A stretch of DNA of 11,489 nucleotides from positions 1 to 11,489 of the forward strand of contig JANPKU010000035.1 in NCBI GenBank assembly GCA_031426215.1. Direction: 5' to 3'. How positions within the stretch are numbered: the stretch's first letter is position 1; every line of letters starts with the position of its first letter. Below the pieces are notes generated by a model. The model saw only the letters and a program-made list of their open reading frames with translations. It had not been told where the DNA came from and searched no databases. Made by a program: the position numbers and the translations under genes. The DNA comes from Sva-07 sp031426215. Lineage in GTDB: Bacteria; Actinomycetota; Acidimicrobiia; Acidimicrobiales; Ilumatobacteraceae. Below, piece after piece: positions 6,287 to 11,489 of this stretch.

Positions 6287-6916
6287 TCAGGTCCTCGGAC
6301 CGCGCCATTGGTTGGCTCGTTGGTTCAGTTGCGCTTGCTGTGCCGTTTCGTTGATTCGCTTCGTGCGGGTTCCGTCGGTCCTGGCGGCTGCGATCCACTC
6401 GAGGATGCCGCGTCTCGCCGACGGAGGGAACTGCTCGAAGTTCACCGCCGATGCCGGGTGTCGCTCGAATGCCTCGGCGAGGTCGGAGGGGATGAGAAGG
6501 GCACTGGCTTGGTCGAGCCGGGTCCAGGAGCCGTCGACTTTCGCAGCTCTGATTGCTTCGAGGCCGGCGGTGGCGACACGACCGGACTGCAACAGTGGCT
6601 GGAGTCGGTCCTTGTTCACCTTGGACCAGCCGCTGCCGGGCTTGCGGGGCGTGCAGAGAAGTGCGGTGTGGTGCTCGTCGACGCGGCCTGGCTTGGAGTC
6701 GATCCATCCGAAGCACAGGCACTCCTCGTTGAGGTCGACTGCGCTCACGTGCTCGGCTCCGCTGGTGAGAGCCGCCTTCTTGACGGTGACCGCCCAGACA
6801 CCTGCGGAGGTGGCGTGGTGTGCGTCGAGCCACTCGCGCCACATCGAGCGAGAGGTGACCCACACGGCTGGGAGGTCGGGTCGAAGCGTCGGGATGCGGT
6901 CAGGTTTTCCCGTCAT
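6287..6916 (-). CDS. YdeI/OmpD-associated family protein
   Basis: A 209-residue cytosolic protein of the YdeI/OmpD-associated family (bacteriocin-protection and OmdA-type annotations). N-terminal landmarks: W-REWLDAHH (26-34), GVWAVTVKK (39-47), ECLCFGWIDSKPGRVD (65-80) and RKPGSGWSKVNKDRL (91-105). The C-terminal OmdA-like block is IPSDLAEAFERHPASAVNFE (142-161), then ARRGILEWIAAARTDGTRTKRI (167-188), the diagnostic I-x-W-I-x-x-A-K/R-x-x-x-T-R-x-x-R-I pattern. The molecular function is not established; a link to antimicrobial-peptide stress comes from E. coli and should not be assumed here. ATG 6916 has a normal N-terminus. Its upstream region carries nested palindromes and a hairpin (6936-7011), suggesting its own regulated promoter rather than co-transcription with the PNPOx-like gene. 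Confidence 0.87.
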   Translation of the reverse strand: MTGKPDRIPTLRPDLPAVWVTSRSMWREWLDAHHATSAGVWAVTVKKAALTSGAEHVSAVDLNEECLCFGWIDSKPGRVDEHHTALLCTPRKPGSGWSKVNKDRLQPLLQSGRVATAGLEAIRAAKVDGSWTRLDQASALLIPSDLAEAFERHPASAVNFEQFPPSARRGILEWIAAARTDGTRTKRINETAQQAQLNQRANQWRGPRT

Positions 6917-6935
6917 GTCGGTCCGAGGTTGCTGT

Positions 6936-6955
6936 CGTCCGCGAGAACGCGGACG
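6936..6955. other. Perfect 8-bp hairpin in the YdeI-like leader
   Basis: CGTCCGCG-AGAA-CGCGGACG forms an 8-bp perfect stem with a 4-base loop, 19 bases upstream of the YdeI-like start codon. On the plus strand it is followed by a pyrimidine-rich tract (to about 6973), but no plus-strand gene ends here. On the minus strand it could terminate the PNPOx-like transcript or fold in the YdeI leader. Confidence 0.45.
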
Positions 6956-6982
6956 GGGATCTTCTGTCTTTTGGACTGGTTC

Positions 6983-7011
6983 TCATGTCACTGGACATGA
7001 TGTAGAACATC
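6983..7011. promoter_or_regulatory. Nested palindromes upstream of the YdeI-like gene (candidate operator)
   Basis: TCATGTC-ACTG-GACATGA (6983-7000) is a perfect 7-bp dyad and overlaps GATGT-AGA-ACATC (6999-7011), giving four alternating ATGT/ACAT half-sites in 29 bases. The block lies about 70-95 bases upstream of ATG 6916 on the minus strand, a promoter-like distance. Which protein binds is unknown; none of the window's regulators is adjacent. Confidence 0.45.
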
Positions 7012-7048
7012 TGCCTGCATCGGCACGTCGGGGCCGGATCTGCCCATG

Positions 7049-7576
7049 TCAATCTGGGTGCATTGCCGGGGCGCCGGCGTGATATTCCAGGACGGGAGCG
7101 GGAGCGATCCCCGGATCGACCGTTGAGCTCTCGGCCCATCCGATCGAGGCGTCGGGTGTGGCGTCGGCGGCGACGTGGAAGCGTCGACCGGTCACTTGCC
7201 GGGCGTCGATGCGCACGAACGCAGGCTTGATCGAGAAAACCCACGGATACAGCGGGAGTTCGTCGGCGGCGAAGAGGCCCGCCATGTCTTCCACCTCGGT
7301 CGCGACGCCCTTGACCACGACGCTCCACACGCTTCGATCATCGGGTTCGTATCCGTCGATCTCGAACGCAATGTGTCGCATCAGGACCGCCGCGGCCAGC
7401 TTCGTTCCGGCAGCTGAGCGGAACACGATCGACTTGCCATCGACGACGAAGTTGATCGGAAAGATGTCGGGCTGACCCGCGACGTCGACAGCAAGACGCC
7501 CGACACTGGCCCCACGGAGAAGTTCCCAGCAGACCGGTTCATCGAGGACCTCGGAAAGATCGTGGTGCACGTCCAT
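7049..7576 (-). CDS. Pyridoxamine 5'-phosphate oxidase-like FMN-binding protein
   Basis: A 175-residue split-barrel flavin-binding protein (PNPOx-like superfamily, Pyridox_ox_2 type). Recognisable segments: GRLAVDVAGQPDIFPINFVVDGKSIVFRS (26-54), GTKLAAA (57-63), HIAFEIDGYEPDDRSVWSVVVKGVA (68-92) and LPLYPWVFSIKPAFVRIDARQVTGRR (107-132). These are the strands that cradle FMN or F420 in the family; which cofactor is used cannot be read. Redox role and substrate are unknown. The open frame extends to 7696, but the family fold begins after Met at 7576, and the longer version would run through the inverted repeat and most of the gap before the CBS gene, so the shorter start is preferred. There is no RBS, so the mRNA may be leaderless. 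A C-terminal tail of about 40 residues extends past the usual domain end. Divergent from the CBS gene. Confidence 0.83.
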   Translation of the reverse strand: MDVHHDLSEVLDEPVCWELLRGASVGRLAVDVAGQPDIFPINFVVDGKSIVFRSAAGTKLAAAVLMRHIAFEIDGYEPDDRSVWSVVVKGVATEVEDMAGLFAADELPLYPWVFSIKPAFVRIDARQVTGRRFHVAADATPDASIGWAESSTVDPGIAPAPVLEYHAGAPAMHPD

Positions 7577-7608
7577 GGTGCAATCACACCAGAGCAGACC
7601 TCGATGCG

Positions 7609-7652
7609 CCAGGGCCGAACAGCCTTTCGGTGGCGATGACTTTCGGCCCTGG
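7609..7652. promoter_or_regulatory. Inverted repeat in the divergent promoter, resembling degenerate DosR/DevR boxes
   Basis: CCAGGGCCGAA (7609-7619) and TTCGGCCCTGG (7642-7652) are exact reverse complements 22 bases apart, midway between the PNPOx-like and CBS starts. Read outward, each arm ends a DosR-box-like string; the right one, ATGACTTTCGGCCC (7636-7649), agrees with the 14-base core GGGACTWWAGTCCC at 10 positions, the left one at about 8. It is a clear dyad; the DosR reading is inference. Confidence 0.5.
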
Positions 7653-7686
7653 TGACGCCAGCGTCGGAAAGCAACACTCGCACTTG

Positions 7687-7707
7687 CAGGTGCCAATCAG
7701 GCGCCTG
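7687..7707 (+). promoter_or_regulatory. Leader hairpin next to the CBS gene's ribosome binding site
   Basis: CAGGTGCC-AATCA-GGCGCCTG forms an 8-bp RNA stem (one G-U pair) with a 5-base loop. It ends three bases before the strong Shine-Dalgarno AGGAGG (7711-7716), itself seven bases before ATG 7724. It could tune translation or protect the 5' end. Confidence 0.4.
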
Positions 7708-7723
7708 TCCAGGAGGAACCGAC

Positions 7724-8005
7724 ATGAAGATCATCGACTCCCTTCGTCGCCCGAAAGTGACCATCGCTCCCGACGAAACGATTCACGCCGCTGCAGACGC
7801 TGATCTCCATGAGGTCTTCGCCCTCTTCCGCACGAACGCGGTTCGACGAGTCGCAGTGGTTCGCGGCGAACAATTCGTCGGGATGATGACCGTCGACGAC
7901 CTCCTCATCGGGATGGCCGGCGAGCTCACCGACCTCGCACGTCCGGTCATGGCCGAAGTGTTGTTCGGAGGCCACCATGACGCCCCGGTCCCCGCCACCG
8001 TCTGA
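7724..8005 (+). CDS. CBS-domain protein with a collapsed first CBS domain
   Basis: A 93-residue protein. CBS domains normally come in pairs (Bateman module) that bind adenine nucleotides; actinobacterial relatives of about 140-150 residues carry two. Here residues 1-23 (MKIIDSLRRPKVTIAPDETIHAA) look like the start of a first CBS domain, and residues 24-93 (DADLHEVFALFRTNAVRRVAVVRGE, then FVGMMTVDDLLIGMAGELTDLARPV) like a second domain and its usual tail. The 50-60 residues that should lie between are missing and the reading frame is kept. The strong RBS AGGAGG at 7711-7716 and intact frame suggest it is expressed. It could pair as a homodimer to rebuild a module. The alternative is a genuine single-CBS protein, but the eight or nine extra residues before the helix are unusual for that. 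It lies 75 bases upstream of the SulP gene, perhaps in one transcript. Confidence 0.82.
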   Translation: MKIIDSLRRPKVTIAPDETIHAAADADLHEVFALFRTNAVRRVAVVRGEQFVGMMTVDDLLIGMAGELTDLARPVMAEVLFGGHHDAPVPATV

Positions 8006-8027
8006 CCCCTCGCGCCCTCCCACCCCA

Positions 8028-8060
8028 GCCCGCACCCGCCACCCGTCGGCAGGTGCGGGC
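8028..8060 (+). terminator. Hairpin between the CBS and SulP genes
   Basis: GCCCGCACC (8028-8036) and GGTGCGGGC (8052-8060) form a perfect 9-bp stem, extendable inward by three pairs after one mismatch. There is no T-tract. It could be a GC-type terminator after the CBS gene or a processing/stability stem if the two genes share an mRNA. Confidence 0.4.
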
Positions 8061-8080
8061 ACACGTGCGTCCGTTGCCGG

Positions 8081-9757
8081 ATGATGATCGATCTCCTCCC
8101 TGGGCTTGCCGTGCTACGGCGGTACGAGACCCGGTGGCTGCGCGTGGACGTGCTGGCCGGGTTGACGGTGGGAGCGATGTTGATCCCGCAATCGATGGCG
8201 TACGCCGAGCTGGCGGGCCTCACACCGCAGTTCGGGTTCTATGCGGTGATCGGAGCGCTGGTCGTGTACGCGCTCGTCGGAACGAGCCGCCACCTGGGTG
8301 TCGGGCCAGAACCGGGCACGGCGATCCTGGCTGCGGCCGGAGTCGGTGCGATCGCCGGCGGGGACCCACAGCGCTATGTCGCCCTGATGGCCGCTCTCAC
8401 GCTGGTGGTCGCTGGAATCTGCATGGTCGGAGCGGTGGGCCGGCTCGGCTTCCTTGCGTCGCTGCTCTCCAAGCCAGTCCTCGTCGGCTACATCACGGGT
8501 GTCGGACTCACGCTGCTGAGCAGTCAGATCACGGGTTTCACGGGCGTGGCCGTCACGAGTGAGGCGTTCTTTCCACGGTTCGGGGAGTTGCTCGCTGATC
8601 TCGATGCTGTCGACGGAGCGACGTTGGCACTGGCCGCCGGGACGCTGGCAGTGATCCTCGTGCTGAAGCGGGCGTCGCCACGTGTGCCGGGCGCATTGTT
8701 GGGCGTCGTGTCTGCCACGGCTGTCGTGGCCCTGTTTGCGCTGGACGAGCACGGGATCGCCGTGGTCGGGCAGATCCCGGCCGGCCTTCCGACGCTCGGC
8801 CTGCCCGACGTTTCACTCGGCGACCTCGCTCGGTTGGTTCCCGTGGCGGCCGGGATCGCACTGGTCGGATTCAGCGACAACGTGCTCACCGCCCGGGCGA
8901 TCGCTGCCGGCCGGGGATATCGGATCGATGCCAACCAGGAGTTGTTGGCGCTCGGCCTCACGAATCTCGCGTCCGGACTGTCGCAAGGGTTCCCGGTCTC
9001 ATCGAGTGCCAGCCGAACGGCGGTGCCCGCCTCGCTCGGCAGCAAGACCCAGCTGGTGTCACTCGTCGCCGCAGCGTTCGTCGTCGTCACCCTGCTGGCG
9101 ATGCGTCCGCTCCTGGCTGAGATCCCCCGAGCGGCGCTCGCCGCCGTCATCGTGTCCGCCGCGTTCGTCATCATCGACGTGGCGGGCTATCGCCGCCTGT
9201 GGACGGTGAGCCGAGAGGAGTTCGTCCTGGCGGTCGTCGCAGCTCTCGCGGTGATCATTTCCGGGGTGCTCGTCGGCGTGCTCGTCGCCGTGGTCCTCGC
9301 CGTCGTCGTGGCTCTGTACCGGATCGCGCGGCCGCATGACGCCGTTCTTGGTGACCACCCCGACGCCGACGGCTGGGTCGATGTCGGCGCCTACCCCGAC
9401 GCCGTCACCGAGCCGGGGCTCGTCGTTTTCCGCTTCGACGCCCCACTGTTCTTCGTCAATGCCGACCGCTTCCGCGATCGCGTCGAGCAGGCCATGCTCG
9501 ACAACCCTGGCCAGGAAGAGTGGCTGGTGCTCGACTTCGAAGGCGTGGGCGCTCTCGACGCAACGGCCCTGGACATGCTGGTCGAAGTCGCCGCATCGGC
9601 GGTGGAGTTCGAGGTGCACGTTCTCGGAGTCGCCCGGGCGAACGACCGGGTCATCGCCCGACTCGCACGAGCGGAGCTCCTCGAGCCGGTCGGACCACTG
9701 CGAGTGTTCCCGACGATCAACGCCGCCGTCAGGGCCTACCGGCAACGGGCCTGCTGA
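8081..9757 (+). CDS. SulP-family inorganic anion transporter with C-terminal STAS domain
   Basis: A 558-residue inner-membrane transporter of the SulP (SLC26) family, which carries sulfate, bicarbonate or other anions, by proton or sodium symport or exchange. Residues 24-69 hold the signature first segment LAGLTVGAMLIPQSMAYAELAGLTPQFGFY; hydrophobic segments continue to about 413; GFPVSSSASRTAVPASLGSKTQL (303-325) is the conserved SRT block. The substrate-pocket loop reads GVGPEPGTAILAAAG (73-87). Residues 445-553 form a STAS domain with VLDFEGVGALDATALDML (483-500); Asp493-x-Thr495 matches the site phosphorylated in anti-sigma antagonists, so regulation there is possible. Length and order are normal. 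ATG 8081 is used, with ATG 8084 as alternative; no RBS is seen. The substrate cannot be told from sequence: no carbonic anhydrase gene lies next to it, and no sulfate-assimilation gene. Confidence 0.92.
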   Translation: MMIDLLPGLAVLRRYETRWLRVDVLAGLTVGAMLIPQSMAYAELAGLTPQFGFYAVIGALVVYALVGTSRHLGVGPEPGTAILAAAGVGAIAGGDPQRYVALMAALTLVVAGICMVGAVGRLGFLASLLSKPVLVGYITGVGLTLLSSQITGFTGVAVTSEAFFPRFGELLADLDAVDGATLALAAGTLAVILVLKRASPRVPGALLGVVSATAVVALFALDEHGIAVVGQIPAGLPTLGLPDVSLGDLARLVPVAAGIALVGFSDNVLTARAIAAGRGYRIDANQELLALGLTNLASGLSQGFPVSSSASRTAVPASLGSKTQLVSLVAAAFVVVTLLAMRPLLAEIPRAALAAVIVSAAFVIIDVAGYRRLWTVSREEFVLAVVAALAVIISGVLVGVLVAVVLAVVVALYRIARPHDAVLGDHPDADGWVDVGAYPDAVTEPGLVVFRFDAPLFFVNADRFRDRVEQAMLDNPGQEEWLVLDFEGVGALDATALDMLVEVAASAVEFEVHVLGVARANDRVIARLARAELLEPVGPLRVFPTINAAVRAYRQRAC

Positions 9758-9872
9758 CGAGGAGCGCGCGGCCGACCCCTGCGCTGGCCGACGGCCGCAG
9801 TCCACAACAACATCGTGGAAAGTGACATTGGGCCCGGGAGCGCACCCGCAAGATCCGCTTATCGTCGCTGTG
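9758..9872 (+). promoter_or_regulatory. Gap upstream of the PEPCK gene
   Basis: 115 bases that should include the PEPCK promoter. A weak inverted repeat, GCGGCCG / CGGCCGC (9768-9774 and 9792-9798), might end the SulP transcript but has no T-tract. TTATCG near 9859-9864 is at the right distance for a leaderless -10, but I find no matching -35. Confidence 0.3.
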
Positions 9873-11489
9873 ATGGATGTTCCCACAAACTTGCGACATG
9901 ATCAGCTGCGAACCTGGGTCGAAGACATGGTCCGCCTGTGCGAACCCGATCATGTGCATTGGTGTGACGGCTCCGAGGAGGAGTACGAACTCCTGGCACA
10001 GCGACTCGTCGACGCCGGCACATTCATCAAGTTGAACAACGATCTGCGGCCGGCCAGCTTTCTGGCACGCTCGGACCCGAGTGATGTCGCACGAGTCGAG
10101 GATCGCACGTACATCTGCAGCCGGACGGCGCAGGATGCAGGGCCGACGAACAACTGGATGGACCCTGGCGAAATGAAGGGCATCCTCGGCGGCTTGTTCA
10201 AGGGTTCGATGAGGGGTCGGACCATGTACGTGATCCCGTTCAGCATGGGTCCGCTCGGATCGCCGATCGCCCAGATCGGCGTGGAGATCAGCGACTCGGC
10301 CTATGTGGCTGTCAACATGAAGATCATGACCCGCATGGGTTCAGCGGTGCTCGATGTTCTCGGGGCCGACGGCGCCTTCGTTCCGTGCATGCACACGGTC
10401 GGCGCACCGCTCGAGCCCGGTCAAGACGACGTGACCTGGCCGTGCAACCCAACCGTGAAGTACATCGTGCACTTCCCTGAGGAACGCTCGATCTGGTCGT
10501 ACGGCAGCGGCTACGGCGGCAACGCACTGCTGGGCAAGAAGTGCCTGGCACTACGAATCGCCTCGACGATGGCCCGCGACGAAGGCTGGCTGGCCGAGCA
10601 CATGTTGATCATGGGTGTGACCGAGCCCAACGGCACGAAGACCTACGTGGCGGCGGCGTTCCCGAGCGCATGTGGCAAGACGAACTTTGCGATGATCGAG
10701 CCTCCCGAGTCGTTCGTCGCAGCGGGCTGGAAGATCACGACCGTCGGCGACGACATTGCCTGGATCAAGCCGAGCGACGACGGCACGCTGCACGCGATCA
10801 ATCCCGAAGCCGGGTACTTCGGTGTCGCACCAGGGACCTCCAAGGCCACCAACCCGAGTGCGATCGCGACGATTCGCGCGAACACGATCTTCACCAACGT
10901 CGCCCTCACCGACGACGGTGACGTCTGGTGGGAGGGGATCGACGGCGACGTACCGGCGCACCTGATCGACTGGAAGGGCAACGACTGGACTCCCGCGTCC
11001 GACCAGAAGGCGGCTCACCCCAACTCCAGATTCACCGCTCCCGCCCTCCAGAACCCTGTCGTCGATCCGGAATGGGACAACCCGGCAGGTGTCAAGATCA
11101 GCGCGTTCGTGTTCGGTGGCCGCAGGTCGGGCACGATGCCCCTCGTGCATCAGTCGTTCAACTGGGCACACGGCGTGTACCTGGCTGCGACGATGGGCTC
11201 CGAGACAACCGCCGCAGCATTCGGCGAGCAAGGAGTCGTGCGCCGTGACCCGTTTGCGATGCTGCCCTTCGCCGGCTACCACATGGCCGACTACTTCAAT
11301 CACTGGCTGTCGTTCGGCCGCTCGATCGAAAACCCACCCAGGATCTTCGGCGTCAACTGGTTCCGCCGTGATTCCGAGGGCCGGTTCGTCTGGCCCGGAT
11401 TCGGCGAGAACATGCGGGTCCTGCAATGGATCGTCGCACGAACGCAAGGTCGCGCCAACGGGCTCGAAAGCCCGATCGGCTGGATGCCG
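9873..11489 (+). CDS. pckG: Phosphoenolpyruvate carboxykinase (GTP), 3'-partial
   Basis: The first 539 codons of a GTP-dependent PEP carboxykinase (usual length about 600-620), running off the window end; roughly 70 residues are missing. The enzyme turns oxaloacetate and GTP into phosphoenolpyruvate, CO2 and GDP, the first step of gluconeogenesis, in the cytosol. Visible parts: DPSDVARVEDRTYICS (68-83) for PEP/oxaloacetate binding, PTNNWMDPGEM (91-101), WSYGSGYGGNALLGKKC (208-224), EGWLAEHMLI (237-246) with a metal-binding His, kinase-1 P-loop FPSACGKTN (263-271) with the reactive Cys267, GDDIAW (292-297) with the Mn-ligand Asp, and FGGRRS for GTP/active-site contacts. All key residues are intact. 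ATG 9873 gives the normal N-terminus; GTG 9870 is possible. No RBS is evident. The identity is essentially certain by similarity to actinobacterial PckG. Confidence 0.96.
   Translation, partial: MDVPTNLRHDQLRTWVEDMVRLCEPDHVHWCDGSEEEYELLAQRLVDAGTFIKLNNDLRPASFLARSDPSDVARVEDRTYICSRTAQDAGPTNNWMDPGEMKGILGGLFKGSMRGRTMYVIPFSMGPLGSPIAQIGVEISDSAYVAVNMKIMTRMGSAVLDVLGADGAFVPCMHTVGAPLEPGQDDVTWPCNPTVKYIVHFPEERSIWSYGSGYGGNALLGKKCLALRIASTMARDEGWLAEHMLIMGVTEPNGTKTYVAAAFPSACGKTNFAMIEPPESFVAAGWKITTVGDDIAWIKPSDDGTLHAINPEAGYFGVAPGTSKATNPSAIATIRANTIFTNVALTDDGDVWWEGIDGDVPAHLIDWKGNDWTPASDQKAAHPNSRFTAPALQNPVVDPEWDNPAGVKISAFVFGGRRSGTMPLVHQSFNWAHGVYLAATMGSETTAAAFGEQGVVRRDPFAMLPFAGYHMADYFNHWLSFGRSIENPPRIFGVNWFRRDSEGRFVWPGFGENMRVLQWIVARTQGRANGLESPIGWMP

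Noticed and set aside
7002..7011. KstR-like half-site (TAGAACA) upstream of the YdeI-like gene
   Set aside because: Only one half of the KstR-type palindrome is present; the other half does not match, and no steroid genes are nearby.
7577..7696. N-terminal extension of the PNPOx-like protein up to 7696
   Set aside because: The extra 40 residues are Arg/Ser/Cys-rich, unlike the family, and would cover the inverted repeat and leave only 27 bases before the CBS start.
9768..9798. Terminator after the SulP gene
   Set aside because: The stem is only 7 bp with a 17-base loop and no T-tract, so it is mentioned only as a weak possibility.
10551..11447. A 298-codon minus-strand frame inside the PEPCK gene
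   Set aside because: Antisense of a highly conserved enzyme, with no recognisable domain.
1..11489. Mobile element, CRISPR array, toxin-antitoxin pair, defence system or biosynthetic cluster
   Set aside because: No transposase, integrase, terminal repeats, regular repeat-spacer pattern, nuclease/helicase combination or synthase genes are visible. The broken genes show deletion scars without an element.

Overview
The window looks like chromosomal DNA from a high-GC actinobacterium. The signs are high G+C in third codon positions, several GTG/ATG starts without a clear Shine-Dalgarno sequence (leaderless-style), a GTP-type phosphoenolpyruvate carboxykinase very close in sequence to the actinobacterial form, and a remnant of a coenzyme-F420-dependent NADP reductase-like gene. 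The exact order cannot be fixed from sequence alone; Acidimicrobiia or a related lineage would fit. No rRNA, tRNA, CRISPR array, prophage or insertion sequence was seen.

Layout. Bases 1-69 hold the last 22 codons of an unidentified plus-strand gene that meets an alpha/beta hydrolase gene (69-980) in a TGATG overlap. A class-I flavoprotein disulfide reductase lies on the minus strand (1004-2401). A PlsC-type acyltransferase is on the plus strand (2581-3621). From 3622 to 4862 is a scarred stretch: a truncated, frameshifted LysR-type regulator (minus), an intact small VOC/glyoxalase-fold gene (4266-4682, plus), and a roughly 40-codon remnant of an F420-dependent NADP oxidoreductase-like gene (minus) with two in-frame stops. 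Next come a TetR regulator (minus) and a divergent DUF2461 gene (5487-6185, plus), which share a control region with two related palindromes. YdeI/OmpD-associated (6287-6916) and PNPOx-like FMN-binding (7049-7576) genes follow on the minus strand. Divergent from the latter are a short CBS-domain gene (7724-8005), a SulP anion transporter with a STAS domain (8081-9757), and the GTP-PEPCK gene (from 9873, cut off by the window end).

How the genes work together. Most are single-gene units on alternating strands rather than one pathway. Two local circuits stand out. The TetR/DUF2461 pair has twin operators that coincide with the apparent -35 and -10 elements of a leaderless promoter. The PNPOx-like/CBS divergent pair has an inverted repeat between the genes that resembles degenerate DosR/DevR boxes, and both product types occur in dormancy/hypoxia regulons of actinobacteria. 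The CBS protein looks like a two-domain CBS protein that lost most of its first domain in frame. I see no large novel multi-gene system; the interest lies in the regulatory sites and the decayed genes.
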